From contig PBBL01000050.1 of NCBI GenBank assembly GCA_002716585.1, forward strand, positions 1 to 53,145: a stretch of DNA of 53,145 nucleotides. The letters are read 5' to 3'. Of this stretch, positions 7,601 through 16,048 are shown one piece after another. The stretch's first letter is position 1; the number at the start of each line of letters is the position of its first letter. This DNA is from Myxococcales bacterium. GTDB taxonomy: Bacteria > Myxococcota_A > Bradymonadia > Bradymonadales > GCA-2716585. The position numbers and the translations under genes are program-made. The notes under the pieces are model-generated. The model worked only from the letters and a program-made list of their open reading frames with translations. It had not been told where the DNA came from and ran no database searches.

Positions 7601-10570
7601 GACGCCCGATGCGCGCTGCCCCGACTCAAGCAGGGGAGCTACCAGATCAAGGCGCGGCTGGAGGTCGACGGGAACGTGACCGAGACGAAGGCGGCGTTCT
7701 GGGCGTCTCCCAGCTCGTGGACGTGGAGGGCGTCCGGGGCGCCGCGCGATCTGGAGATCCACGTGCAGCCCGAGCAGATCAAGCCGGGGGACGCGGTGCA
7801 GGTCATGGTGCGCTCGAAGTGGTCGGACGTTGAAGGGGCGTTGCTGGTCATGCGCGGCGGGATCCGCGAGGTCCACCCCTTGAAGCTCCAGGGGCAGCAG
7901 GCCACGCTGCGCTTCGAGGCCACCGACGCCTGGGCGCCCAACATCTTCTTCCGCGCGCTCGTGGTGGTCCCCGCCGGGGAGGAGCAGGACCCGGAGGTCT
8001 ACCGCGACGACGCCCGGGTCGAGGTGTCCACCGACCACCGCCGCTTGAAGGTCGGGCTCAAGGTGCAGCCGCAGGCGGGGCCGGGTGACGTGGTCCCGGT
8101 GGAGGTGACCGCGCGCGACGCGCGCGGTGAGCCGCTGGGCGAGGGGGGGCGCGTGGCGCTCTGGGCCGTCGATGAGGCGGTGCTCGCGTTGACGAGCTAT
8201 CAGGTCCCCGATCTGCTCGCCGAGATGATGATCCAGCGCGGCGATGAGACCCGCGGCCGGGACATGTACAGCCAGGTGCTGCGGCCCTACGTGTTGGAGC
8301 TGAGCGACCCGTCGCTGGCGGGCCGGATGGGGCTGGGCGCCAAGGGGTACGGCGCGGGCGGCGGTGGGATGGCGGCGGGGGGCGCCATGAAGCGGAGCCC
8401 CCCCGCTCGTCAGAAGTTCAAGGTCACGCCGCTCTTTCTGGCCGACGCGCCGCTCAACAGCGAGGGCCGAGCGCGCGCGACCATCGAGCTTCCCGAGAAC
8501 CTGACCACGTTTCGGGTCATCGCGGTGGCGTCGGCCCCGCTGGAGGATGGCAGCGCGCTCGGTCGCATGGGCACGGCGGAGGCGCCGATCCAGGTGAGCG
8601 CGCCGCTCGTGGTCCGGGCCGCGCTCCCACGGGTCGCGCGGCCCGGGGATGAGCTGGAGTTGGCGGCCATCGTCAACAACGGCCTCGGGCCTGCTGGGCG
8701 GCTGGAGACCTCGATCGTGATCCACGGCGCGGGCGGGGCGGCGCGCCTGCTCTCGGAGCCCGTCGTGACGCAGCAGGTCGCCGCCGGGGCGCAGGTGCGG
8801 GTGCCGTTTCGGATCACGACGCCCCGCGTGGGGACGCCCGCGATCGAGCTGAGGGCGCGGCTGGTGCCCGACGATCCGAGCGTGGAGGCGACCGAGGACG
8901 CGATGCGGGTCGAGCTGCCGGTGGAGCGCGAGCGCATGCGGGTGGAGCAGGTGGCGATGTACGGCGACCTCAACGCCGACACCCCGGTGGCGGTGCCCGT
9001 CAAAATCCCTGAGGCGGTGGCGGTTGATGTCGGTGGGGTTGAGGTCTCCACCAGCTCATCGCTCCTTGGGGGGCTTGAGGACGCGGTCCACGAGCTGATC
9101 CATTACCCGTATGGGTGCGTGGAGCAGACGTCGAGCCGGATGGTCCCGCTGGTGGCGCTCTCGGAGCTGGGGGCGACCTGGCCGCTGGAGATCGGCGACA
9201 CCGACGCGTTCGTCAAGGCGGGCGTGGAGCGGCTGTTGTCCATGCAGACCGACTCCGGGGGCTTCTCCTACTGGCCTGAAGGGGCGACGGCGCACCCATA
9301 CGGCAGCGCCTACGCGACCTGGGTGCTCCACATGGCGAAGCGGGCGGGTCACGACGTGCCCGACCGGAAGCTGACGGCCGCGCTGGATTACCTGGAGGAG
9401 GCGACCCGAAACCCTGATCGGGACTGGCCGGACAGCGCCCTGTACCGCTTCGACGTGCGGCGCGCGATCGCCGTCCACGCGCTCGCCGAGGCGGGGCGGG
9501 CGCCGCGCGAGGCGATCGAGGCGCTGACGTCGCGCTACGAGAGGCTGCCGCTGTTCAGCCGCGCCTTTGTGCTGATGGCGCTCCACCGGGTCGCGCCGGA
9601 GGACGCGCGGATCGACGATTTGCGCTCCGCGTTGACGAACAACATCGCCGAGCTGCCAGGGACCGCGCACGTCAGCGAGCGGCTTCCCTACAACCTCGGC
9701 GAGGCCTTCTACTCGGACGGTCGCAGCGACGCGATCGTGCTGATGGCGCTCCTGGCGGTCCAGCCCGAGCACCCACTCGTGCCCAAGCTGGCGCGGGGGC
9801 TGCTGGAGCGCCGCCGCGGCGGCGCGTGGCGGAACACGCAGGAGAACGCCTACGCGTTGGTGGCGCTGGCCCGCTTTGGCGCGGTCTACGAGCGCGAGGA
9901 GCCCGCCTTCACGGCGCGGGCCTGGGTGGGCGACACGAAGCTGCTGGAGAGCCCGTTCAAGGGCAGGCAGCTGGACACGCGCGCGGCGCTCATGCCCCAG
10001 AAGGAGCTGGTGGCGCAGCTGGAGCGGGGGGAGTCGGTCGGGTCGCGGCTCATCCCGGTGACGCTCCAGCGCCAGGGTCAGGGGAGGATGTACTACCGGA
10101 TCGGCATGCGGTACGCGATCGAGGGTCCGATCTCGGAGCCGCGCTTCAGCCACATGGAGCTGAGCCGGGCGCTGCGCGGCGCCGATGGCCATGAGCTGGG
10201 CCGCGACGCCGAGGTGGACGCCGGGGAGGTGGTGGCGCTCGTCGTGAACGTGCGGGTCAAGAACCGGATGCGCTACGTGGCGGTGGACATCCCGCTGCCA
10301 GCGGGGCTGGAGGCGGTCCTGATCGGCCCCACCGCGCGGGCGCTGCCGTTCTCAAGGGTGATAGGGAGGTGGGTCAGCCACGAGGAGCTGCGCCGCGACC
10401 GAGTGCTGCTCTTCGCGGACGACCTCTCGCCGGGCGAGCACCGCCACATGGTGGTCGTGCGGGCGACCACCCCGGGGCGCTTCGCCATGCCGTCGGCGAT
10501 GGCGCAGAACATGTACATGCCGGAGGTGTTCGCCCGGACGCCCGACGCGACGGTGACCGTTCGGTACTGA
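4694..10570 (+). CDS. Alpha-2-macroglobulin family lipoprotein with thioester
   Basis: Giant (1958 residues) bacterial alpha-2-macroglobulin, a family that traps proteases by covalent thioester capture at the cell envelope. The signal peptide ends in lipobox AASC (Cys34). An MG2-like domain starts near residue 655 (GIYRPGETVYA). A Gly-rich loop (about 1212-1235) lies just before the A2M domain (LPENLTTFRVIAVA, about 1265) and may correspond to the bait or linker area. The thioester motif GCVEQ is at 1474-1478 (Cys1475, Gln1478), followed by the alpha/alpha thioester domain (LLSMQTDSGGFSYWPEG). It is longer than E. coli YfaS or ECAM (about 1530-1650), with the excess mainly before MG2. The usual partner pbpC (penicillin-binding protein 1C) is not adjacent. 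The start is set by a GGAGGAGAGG site upstream of the ATG. Confidence 0.95.
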   Translation: MPRPGPRRAASPAEVAYSSIKTAWFVLLLAAASCAPPGELGPPEGTTRLETFDPEQVGGELEAPPTAPPGDARLGVVRYGPKGEFSGEAVFVQFDSPVVELAALDDRRVGDWLTISPPVEGEATWQDPHTLRYEFKEPPPRATRFDVRLAGPIEALDGARFEEALAWSFTTEPPRVSWSRPSRRTRSVTPDTPLLVGASQPVALDAVKRALTVTTRPLGDEEAAGAPTPFRLRRLTAKELETWGGARSERLCFAIEPQRAWPLNSAVHVELSEELVGELGSLPAGRAWSTHFSTYAPLEVTDVRCGEKEQICTPQPIEVDFNNPLPAGQRRVVSVTPRPDDFKVDFVEDGRGDAIAITLFGEFKPEVRYTIKVSAGTRDIYGQRLGRAEVREVVFAAPPTWMGLSNRAGVLAPGRARTIGLTARYVARARVRTAVLTDAQVLEIHASGQSIGVTPRSLPSIASLGLAAREAELTLKTRGPTSWSSTALDLEALSGVRSGVLLVEAEATQMVTETDDPDGIIKTTLPGVARGIYWLTDLGGFAEVSAIQSVARVARISDGAPVRGAEVSMLWGDGGDAPRWWGSAGRMRVGETDANGLIVLPDASRWPDARRLGALWVEGAEDRVLIPLGPSVGSATRPQEAFKALKRNERMVGALITERGIYRPGETVYAVGWSAVDTPWTASGLRDMPEGVPVVVTMQSGPDEVARVDTVTGPHGKVWAELPIPDGGALGWYRVKASFADGAATLERRFKVEDFRTPEFEVQAVAERARLIQGEANAVHVTGSYYFGGPVPMNHVSHRTTCQDVSWSPPGLKEQGWEVGFEPRWGTRASYSPHALAKPSQTHGTLTLPIHPPGGSLRPRRCATEVAVRDASFQEVGASASFMVHPARLYVAVKAPRDAKEGDEVAILAQAVTLDGERAAATERATVEVALTEYVPVYTTRGERRYIERWERKTEVFKTCQLALGATGADARCALPRLKQGSYQIKARLEVDGNVTETKAAFWASPSSWTWRASGAPRDLEIHVQPEQIKPGDAVQVMVRSKWSDVEGALLVMRGGIREVHPLKLQGQQATLRFEATDAWAPNIFFRALVVVPAGEEQDPEVYRDDARVEVSTDHRRLKVGLKVQPQAGPGDVVPVEVTARDARGEPLGEGGRVALWAVDEAVLALTSYQVPDLLAEMMIQRGDETRGRDMYSQVLRPYVLELSDPSLAGRMGLGAKGYGAGGGGMAAGGAMKRSPPARQKFKVTPLFLADAPLNSEGRARATIELPENLTTFRVIAVASAPLEDGSALGRMGTAEAPIQVSAPLVVRAALPRVARPGDELELAAIVNNGLGPAGRLETSIVIHGAGGAARLLSEPVVTQQVAAGAQVRVPFRITTPRVGTPAIELRARLVPDDPSVEATEDAMRVELPVERERMRVEQVAMYGDLNADTPVAVPVKIPEAVAVDVGGVEVSTSSSLLGGLEDAVHELIHYPYGCVEQTSSRMVPLVALSELGATWPLEIGDTDAFVKAGVERLLSMQTDSGGFSYWPEGATAHPYGSAYATWVLHMAKRAGHDVPDRKLTAALDYLEEATRNPDRDWPDSALYRFDVRRAIAVHALAEAGRAPREAIEALTSRYERLPLFSRAFVLMALHRVAPEDARIDDLRSALTNNIAELPGTAHVSERLPYNLGEAFYSDGRSDAIVLMALLAVQPEHPLVPKLARGLLERRRGGAWRNTQENAYALVALARFGAVYEREEPAFTARAWVGDTKLLESPFKGRQLDTRAALMPQKELVAQLERGESVGSRLIPVTLQRQGQGRMYYRIGMRYAIEGPISEPRFSHMELSRALRGADGHELGRDAEVDAGEVVALVVNVRVKNRMRYVAVDIPLPAGLEAVLIGPTARALPFSRVIGRWVSHEELRRDRVLLFADDLSPGEHRHMVVVRATTPGRFAMPSAMAQNMYMPEVFARTPDATVTVRY

Positions 10571-10573
10571 GCG

Positions 10574-11512
10574 TCACTCGGTCAAGGGGGCGTCGTCAGC
10601 GGCGTGGCGGGTGTGGCGTTGGATGAGGGTGGCGTCGTCGGGGCGCTCCAGGCTCTCGGGGCGGGCGGCCTCACGGCGACCCTCCCAGCGAGCGCGGGCG
10701 GCGGGTCCCCAGGGGACGGGGGGGAGGTTGTGCTCGCAGGTGTCGCCGTTCTCGTCGCTCCACGAGCCGTCCGGGCAGACCGTCTCATCCCAGATCACGC
10801 CGGAGAGGTCGGCGCCCTTGAGCTGGGCGCCCTGGAGGTTGGCGAACGACATGTCGACGCCGCGCAGGTTGGCGCGGGTGAGGTCGGCGCGCCAGAGGTC
10901 GACCCAGGTGAAGTTGGCGCGGGTGGCGTTGGCGTCCTCCAGGTTGGCGTCCCAGGCCTGGCCGAAGAAGAGTTGCGCGCCGCGCAGGTCGATCCCCTGG
11001 GCGTTCGCCTCGTCCAGAGTCGCCGCGGGCATGAAGGCGCCGGAGAGGTTGGCCCCTTCGAGGTTGGCGTTCTCAAAGAAGCTCGCCAGCATGGAGGCGC
11101 CCGAGAGGTTGATCCCCTTCATGTGCGCGCCCATCGCGAACAGCCACGACGCCCGGCTCCCAGACAGGTCCACGCCAGGGAGGTTGCCCCCGGCGAGGCT
11201 GACGTTGGAGAACTGCGCGCCCTTGAGGTTGGCGCCCTCCAGGTCGATCCCGGGCATCCATGACCCTGACAGATCGACCCCCTGGAGGTTGGCGTCGCGC
11301 AGGTTGGCCCGATACAGGTCGGTCATGCGCAGCGTGGAGCCGCTGAGATCAACCCCGCTCAGGTCGGCGCGGTTCATGTTCGTAGCCAGGCACATGGTCC
11401 CGGGCTCGATGCGACAACCATCCACGGTGCGGTCGCAGCCCGGAACAAAGCTCGCCGCCGCGACGACGGCGACAGCGATCCCTCCAAGGGCGATTGCGTT
11501 TCCTCGGCTCAT
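10574..11512 (-). CDS. Pentapeptide-repeat lipoprotein
   Basis: A 312-residue exported protein. The signal peptide runs to a lipobox-like VPGC (Cys26; proline at -2 is slightly atypical). About 35 consecutive pentapeptide repeats of A(D/N)LxG type follow (about residues 45-265), forming a right-handed quadrilateral beta-helix. The segment after the repeats, CPDGSWSDENGDTC, is a recurrent end-cap of such proteins in myxobacteria and cyanobacteria, probably closed by a disulfide. No function is known for secreted members, and there is no reason to invoke gyrase protection. The start at 11512 is chosen because GGAGA lies just upstream and the signal peptide begins there; the open frame extends 100 codons further without homology. 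It meets the alpha-2-macroglobulin gene tail-to-tail with 3 bp between stop codons. Confidence 0.9.
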   Translation of the reverse strand: MSRGNAIALGGIAVAVVAAASFVPGCDRTVDGCRIEPGTMCLATNMNRADLSGVDLSGSTLRMTDLYRANLRDANLQGVDLSGSWMPGIDLEGANLKGAQFSNVSLAGGNLPGVDLSGSRASWLFAMGAHMKGINLSGASMLASFFENANLEGANLSGAFMPAATLDEANAQGIDLRGAQLFFGQAWDANLEDANATRANFTWVDLWRADLTRANLRGVDMSFANLQGAQLKGADLSGVIWDETVCPDGSWSDENGDTCEHNLPPVPWGPAARARWEGRREAARPESLERPDDATLIQRHTRHAADDAPLTE

Positions 11513-11621
11513 TGCTCTCCTTATCTGGTTGTGTGTGCCGCCACGGCGCTCATGATGATCGGCAATGTAAGGAGGAAGGCCGCAAAGGGAAGGGCGGGGC
11601 GAGCATTTTGGGGAGGGGGGA

Positions 11622-11647
11622 GCGGCGAGGGCGGGCGCCCTCGCCGC
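11622..11647 (-). terminator. GC-rich hairpin downstream of the DUF3160 gene
   Basis: Perfect 12-bp inverted repeat with a 2-nt centre (GCGGCGAGGGCG / CGCCCTCGCCGC) immediately after the stop codon at 11661. There is no U-tract, so it could be a weak terminator or an mRNA-end stabiliser. Confidence 0.45.
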
Positions 11648-11660
11648 AGCGCAGCGCAGG

Positions 11661-13934
11661 TCAGCGGACGAAGGAGGAGGTCCAGGCGGGGCGCTGGAGC
11701 TGACCGCTGTAGATGGTCTGCTCCCACTCGGCGTCGGTGTAGCGCTTGTACTGCTCGCCGAGCACGGAGTAGTAGGAGGAGACCGGCCCGACGTAGGCGT
11801 GGACCCCCTCACAGTCGGTCAGGGTGAAGACCATCAGCTGGGTCGCGCCGGTGGCCCCGTGCAGGACCCAGCCAACGTTGTTGCCGTTCTCATCGGTCGG
11901 GGCGGTGTGGACGTCGGCGATCGTGGGCTTGAAGCTCCCCAGGTCCGCCCGCGAGAAGAACAGGCTCGCGTACCACCCGTCGTACTGCACCTCGCCGCAG
12001 CCGACCATCTCACGCTCGATGGTGGCGCGCAGGAAGTTCCACTCCTCCTCGGTGAGCGGCTCGTCGTTCAGCTCCTTGGTGGAGATCGCCTCCAGGGTGC
12101 TCATGATGCCGCTCATGTTCTCGAACCAGGACTTGACGCGGGCCGTGTCGAACCCCTCCTGCTCCAGCTCGGAGGCCATGCGCATCCCCAGCTCGCCGAG
12201 GTGGGCCATGCGCTGGTAGAACTCGGGGTAGGGCTCGACGTAGGCCTTGGGGTACTCGCAGCCGACGCCCGCCGAGTAGCTCTGCTTGGCGTACAGCAGC
12301 GTGTCGTGGCGCAGCTCCGCCCAGCTCGCCATCTGCGTGTTGAGCGTCTTGTGGTCCCAGGCGCGCGTCTGCATCGCCTCGGGCATGGCGCCGCGGTGCG
12401 TGTCGTCGTTGAGGGCGCGCAGCGCGTTGAGCCAGCCGTTGTACAGGTTCGCCTCCCAGAAGTCCTGGGGGTGGTTCTCGACCAGGAAGCGCAGCTCGTG
12501 CAGGGTCCCCTGGTAGGGGTAGCGCTCCAGCTCCGGGGCGAGCAGGTCGGCCGCGGCGTTCGAGCCCAGGGCGAACTGCACGTCGAGCGGGTCGGGCAGC
12601 ATCCGGCGCATCTTCTCACCGGTCCGGGGGTCCTGGAGGCGGTCGTAGGTGACGTGGTGAAAGACGTAGGAGTCGATCACGAAGCGCTGCCCCATGAGCA
12701 GGTAGACGCGGGGCAGGGTGACCTCGGGCTCCTTGGGGTCGGTGTAGATGATCTGCGACATGATGCGCTGCAACCCGTAGGGGCTGTTCAGGAGCGCCTT
12801 CTTGAGGGTCTCGTCGTCGGCGCCCGCGATGGCGTCGAGGCTGTCGAGGCTGTTGTCGGTGCGGAACGCCTCCATGTCGATGGGGTTCATGCTGTCGCGC
12901 TCACCGACCATCAGCTCGATCGCCTTGTTGATCTGCGTCCATTGCCTCATGGCGCCGCTGTCCGAGAGCAGGCTGTTCATCAGGAAGGCGCTGTCGAAGG
13001 CGACGCGGTTGAAGACCGGCTGGCCATCGACGAAGTTGACCAGCGCCATCTCGGTGCGCCCGAGCCACATCATCGTCTTGAAGTAGCGCTGGAGGAGGGG
13101 GTCGTCGGTGTAGTGGCCGCGGGGGCGCATCTGGCTGTAGTCGTAGAGGCTCTGCGCCCCGAACAGGGTCAGGGTGTCCGGGCCTTCGGCGCTGACCCCG
13201 GCGAGGATCTTGTTGACCAGCTCCGTCACGCGCGCGTCGTCGTGAACCGGCTGCACCGGCGTCTCGCCGATGAGCGACCGCCCGATCGTGAGGTAGACGT
13301 CCACGTCCTGCGCGGCCTCGGCCTGGGCGGCGGGGATGGAGCCCTGCTCAAGGCGCTCGGCGAGGTCCTCGTGCATGAGCTTGAGCATACGCTCGGTCGC
13401 CCCGGCGAGCACGGTCTGCTCCATCTCCTGAAGGATGCGGTCGTAGGAGCGGTGCAGGGCGTAGAGCATGCTGTCGGTGGTGATCAGCACGGGCATGTCG
13501 GCGAAGTACAGGTCGGAGTAGGCGTTCTCGAAGGTGTGGCGGTCGGTGCCTTCGAGCACCACGAAGCCGTTTTGCTTGAGCAGCTCACCCTGCGCCTCGT
13601 TCATCCCGGTCAGCTCGGCGATGCGGCCGAGGTCGCTGGCGGTGGTCGGGTCGAACGACAGCTCGGAGAGCGCCTCATTCGGCGCGTAGCGCTCGGTGAA
13701 GTCGCCGGAGGACATCGCGTCGGCCTCGGAGCGAACCTCCTCGTAGGCGCGCAGGAAGGCCTCCTGGTCTTCGGTGATGTCGGTCTTGCCGGTGGTGCCG
13801 TAGTTGTTTCCGCCGCTGGTCTGCCCCTGATCCGCTGGGCCGTTGTCGGTGTCCGCGTCCGTGCTGCACCCGGTCGCCCAGGTGAGCGAGGTGCAGAGGA
13901 GGATGGTGACAAGCTTGAGGTGGGTCGTGCGCAT
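11661..13934 (-). CDS. DUF3160 family lipoprotein
   Basis: A 757-residue lipoprotein; the signal peptide ends in lipobox ATGC (Cys23), followed by a Thr/Asp/Gly-rich linker. The body matches the DUF3160 family, with the characteristic stretch around TFENAYSDLYF, DMPVLITTDSMLYALHRSYD and the later EWNFLRATIEREM and VADVHT segments. The family is common in myxobacteria and some bacteroidetes/planctomycetes and has no established activity; members are mostly exported and helix-rich. The ATG at 13934 is preceded by GGAGAC, and the signal peptide starts there, so the upstream 27-codon extension is rejected. It is followed by a G/C hairpin and then, after 148 bp, the pentapeptide lipoprotein on the same strand. 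Confidence 0.88.
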   Translation of the reverse strand: MRTTHLKLVTILLCTSLTWATGCSTDADTDNGPADQGQTSGGNNYGTTGKTDITEDQEAFLRAYEEVRSEADAMSSGDFTERYAPNEALSELSFDPTTASDLGRIAELTGMNEAQGELLKQNGFVVLEGTDRHTFENAYSDLYFADMPVLITTDSMLYALHRSYDRILQEMEQTVLAGATERMLKLMHEDLAERLEQGSIPAAQAEAAQDVDVYLTIGRSLIGETPVQPVHDDARVTELVNKILAGVSAEGPDTLTLFGAQSLYDYSQMRPRGHYTDDPLLQRYFKTMMWLGRTEMALVNFVDGQPVFNRVAFDSAFLMNSLLSDSGAMRQWTQINKAIELMVGERDSMNPIDMEAFRTDNSLDSLDAIAGADDETLKKALLNSPYGLQRIMSQIIYTDPKEPEVTLPRVYLLMGQRFVIDSYVFHHVTYDRLQDPRTGEKMRRMLPDPLDVQFALGSNAAADLLAPELERYPYQGTLHELRFLVENHPQDFWEANLYNGWLNALRALNDDTHRGAMPEAMQTRAWDHKTLNTQMASWAELRHDTLLYAKQSYSAGVGCEYPKAYVEPYPEFYQRMAHLGELGMRMASELEQEGFDTARVKSWFENMSGIMSTLEAISTKELNDEPLTEEEWNFLRATIEREMVGCGEVQYDGWYASLFFSRADLGSFKPTIADVHTAPTDENGNNVGWVLHGATGATQLMVFTLTDCEGVHAYVGPVSSYYSVLGEQYKRYTDAEWEQTIYSGQLQRPAWTSSFVR

Positions 13935-14114
13935 CTTCGTCTCCTGTGTGGCTTCAAGGAGCCTGCCCGGTGGTTCGTGCTCCAACGCCAGACAGAAAAG
14001 CAAACCCCGTGCCATGTGCCAGGTGACGATGAGAGCGGGCTGGGAGGGGAGGAGGGGGGCGGCGCGCGCCTCGGATAACTGGAGCGGCCTCAGAATCCTG
14101 AGAGCGCCTCCGGG

Positions 14115-15212
14115 TCACTCGGGGGGGTCGAGGGCGACGCGGATCGACTCAAAGAAGATGGAGGTGCGGTAGGCGTCGTTGCCGGGGATCTCGGGGTCGA
14201 GGTCGGCGTCCATCTCGGCCCCGTTGCAGTCGAGGACGGCGGCGATGTCGCCGAGTTCGGGGTCGTTGTCGCAGTCGTAGGAGGGGCACACCCCGACGGA
14301 GACGATGCAGCACAGCCCGGGGTCGGTCTCGCAGCCGAAGTTGAGCCAGCGCGCCTCGGCCTCCTCGCGCGAGATGTAGCCGTCGATGAAGCCGCGGGTG
14401 ATGCGCTCCTCCTCGGGGGTGAACTGCATCTCGACGGTGGTGTCGAGGACCTGGAGGCCGATCCGGTTGATCTCACCCTCGAACTCGAACAGCGCGACGA
14501 GCTGGTAGTCGAAGCTCAGCGAGCGCCAGGTGTCGCCCGCGAGCGGGCGCTCGGGGTCCACGTAGGGGGCCATGACGAAGGAGGGCAGCTCCTCGACGGG
14601 GAGCTGCCACCAGAAGGTGGGCGTCACGCCGTCCTCGATCGGGGCGGTGGGCGAGCCGCCGCCGTAGGTGACGGTGATGGTGTCGTCGTCGCCGAGCGGC
14701 GACATGTCGGTCATGAAGAACCCGGTGTCGCCGACGAACCCCTTGAGCACGGAGACGACCGCCGAGATCTCCTCGGGCTCCTCCAACACGTAGTTGGTCT
14801 CCACGTAGGTCTGATCGTCGGGGACGAACGTGCACACGTTTTCGAGGCAGATCCGGCCCTCGCCCTCACACTCTGGCGTCTGGAGGCACTCCTGCCCTTC
14901 CGGCGAGGCGTCGGCGAGCGGGGCGTCCGGCGGGCGGGTGTCTTCAGGGGTGGTGTCCTCGGCCACGTCCTCCGGGGCGGTGTCCTCGGGGGCGGTGTCT
15001 TCTGGCGCGGTGTCCTCGGGGGTGGTGTCGACGGCGGTGTCGACGGCGGACATGGTGTCGGCGGCGCCGGTGTCGGCGGCGCTGCCGGTGTCGTCTCCGG
15101 CGCCTGTCGGGTCACCGCCCCCCGAGTCGTCGCCGCAGGCGAGCAGCGCGAAGCAGGCGACGAGGAGGGCGGCGCCGATGGCGGCGCGGCGGTGGTGCGT
15201 GGTGTGCGGCAT
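14115..15212 (-). CDS. Hypothetical lipoprotein with EDT-repeat linker
   Basis: A 365-residue predicted lipoprotein. The signal peptide ends in lipobox LLAC (Cys26). A long Asp/Thr/Pro/Ala linker with repeated PEDTA units covers about residues 30-105. A short cysteine-rich motif (ECLQTPECEGEGRICLENVC) of the type seen in myxobacterial surface proteins follows, then a globular domain with no recognised family. Another cysteine cluster (CETDPGLCC, CPSYDC) near residue 320 suggests an oxidising extracellular location. The ATG at 15212 has GGGAG about 8 nt upstream. A candidate promoter overlapping a palindrome lies about 80 bp upstream. Function unknown. Confidence 0.82.
   Translation of the reverse strand: MPHTTHHRRAAIGAALLVACFALLACGDDSGGGDPTGAGDDTGSAADTGAADTMSAVDTAVDTTPEDTAPEDTAPEDTAPEDVAEDTTPEDTRPPDAPLADASPEGQECLQTPECEGEGRICLENVCTFVPDDQTYVETNYVLEEPEEISAVVSVLKGFVGDTGFFMTDMSPLGDDDTITVTYGGGSPTAPIEDGVTPTFWWQLPVEELPSFVMAPYVDPERPLAGDTWRSLSFDYQLVALFEFEGEINRIGLQVLDTTVEMQFTPEEERITRGFIDGYISREEAEARWLNFGCETDPGLCCIVSVGVCPSYDCDNDPELGDIAAVLDCNGAEMDADLDPEIPGNDAYRTSIFFESIRVALDPPE
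14936..15035. repeat. 15-bp tandem repeats encoding PEDTA units
   Basis: Imperfect tandem 15-bp units (GCGGTGTCCTCGGGG and variants) encode the Pro-Glu-Asp-Thr-Ala linker of the minus-strand lipoprotein. This is coding low-complexity sequence, not a CRISPR array. Confidence 0.75.
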
Positions 15213-15287
15213 GGCTTCACTCCCGGTGGGACAGGACGCCACGCCCGAGGTCGCGCGTGAGACCTGGAGCGGTGGTCGTTGCAGACC

Positions 15288-15317
15288 ACGATAGCAACGC
15301 CGCCGGGGTCAACTCAA
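15288..15317 (-). promoter_or_regulatory. Predicted promoter overlapping a palindrome
   Basis: Minus-strand TTGAGT (15317-15312), 18 nt, TATCGT (15293-15288). A perfect inverted repeat GTGGTC-N6-GACCAC (15272-15289) covers the expected start site and the end of the -10, a typical repressor-operator position. It would drive the EDT-repeat lipoprotein gene starting at 15212. Confidence 0.45.
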
Positions 15318-15325
15318 GGGGGTTT

Positions 15326-15862
15326 TCAGCCCTGCTTGGAGGCGATGAACTTCTCCAGGCCCCGGTTGACCTCTTTGAGGTTGGGGGTGATGAGGGTGAC
15401 GACGAACTTCTCGATCGCGGGGCCGATGCGCCCGGCGAGGAGCCGGGGGACGCCAGGGATCTTCTTGGCGTCCACGGTCAGCTCGCCGTTGATGATGATC
15501 TTGACGGCGTTGTCTCCGGCGGGCTCGAAGCGGTTCTTGCCTCGGATGGAGACGTGCTCGGTGAAGACGTTCAGCTCGTTGCGCCACTCGCAGGTGTGGT
15601 CGTTGGCGTTCCACAGCGCGTAGTCGTTCCACGCGATCTTGCTGGGATCGATGAAGGGGCGCACGATGGAGGGGATCTCGGCGGGCGAGGCCTTCCAGAT
15701 GTTCAACAGCCGCACCGAGCCGTTGTCCAGCTCCTCGCGCTCCTTGACCTCGATCTTGTCGATGTTCGGCAGGTAGGTCGCGAGCTGGTCCAGCTCATCG
15801 CGGTACGTGGTGAACACGACGTCGCGGGGGAAGTTGATGGTGTCCTCAACATGAATCTTCAT
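15326..15862 (-). CDS. SRPBCC/START-like domain protein
   Basis: A 178-residue cytosolic protein without signal peptide. The N-terminus (MKIHVEDTINFPRDVVFTTY, with VxxxxxxP spacing) and alternating strands followed by a long C-terminal helix (IEKFVVTLITPNLKEVNRGL) fit the SRPBCC helix-grip fold, which binds lipids or other hydrophobic ligands in a deep cavity. The central FIDPSKIAWNDYALW segment is faintly reminiscent of PRELI/MSF1 lipid-transfer proteins, but this is not reliable by eye. No catalytic residues are evident. AGGA lies 8-12 nt before the ATG. It is monocistronic or first before the EDT-repeat lipoprotein gene, which has its own promoter. Ligand unknown. Confidence 0.75.
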   Translation of the reverse strand: MKIHVEDTINFPRDVVFTTYRDELDQLATYLPNIDKIEVKEREELDNGSVRLLNIWKASPAEIPSIVRPFIDPSKIAWNDYALWNANDHTCEWRNELNVFTEHVSIRGKNRFEPAGDNAVKIIINGELTVDAKKIPGVPRLLAGRIGPAIEKFVVTLITPNLKEVNRGLEKFIASKQG

Positions 15863-16048
15863 CGTCCTGATCCTCGGCGGTGGGTCAATCGCGGCTGCGG
15901 AAGTCCTTGATGGGTCTACCGCAACGCCCGATCGATGTACTACATTATGTCCTGACGCGACAACAACCGGGGGATCCGGGGCCTGAGCGCCCGGGTCATG
16001 TGATGGGCTTGTGTTGATCGCGCGGTGGACTGAGCCAGAGAGGTTTTC

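Noticed and set aside
14936..15035. CRISPR-like repeats
   Set aside because: Contiguous 15-bp units without spacers, in frame in a lipoprotein linker; the 21-bp units at 2467-2508 are the same kind.
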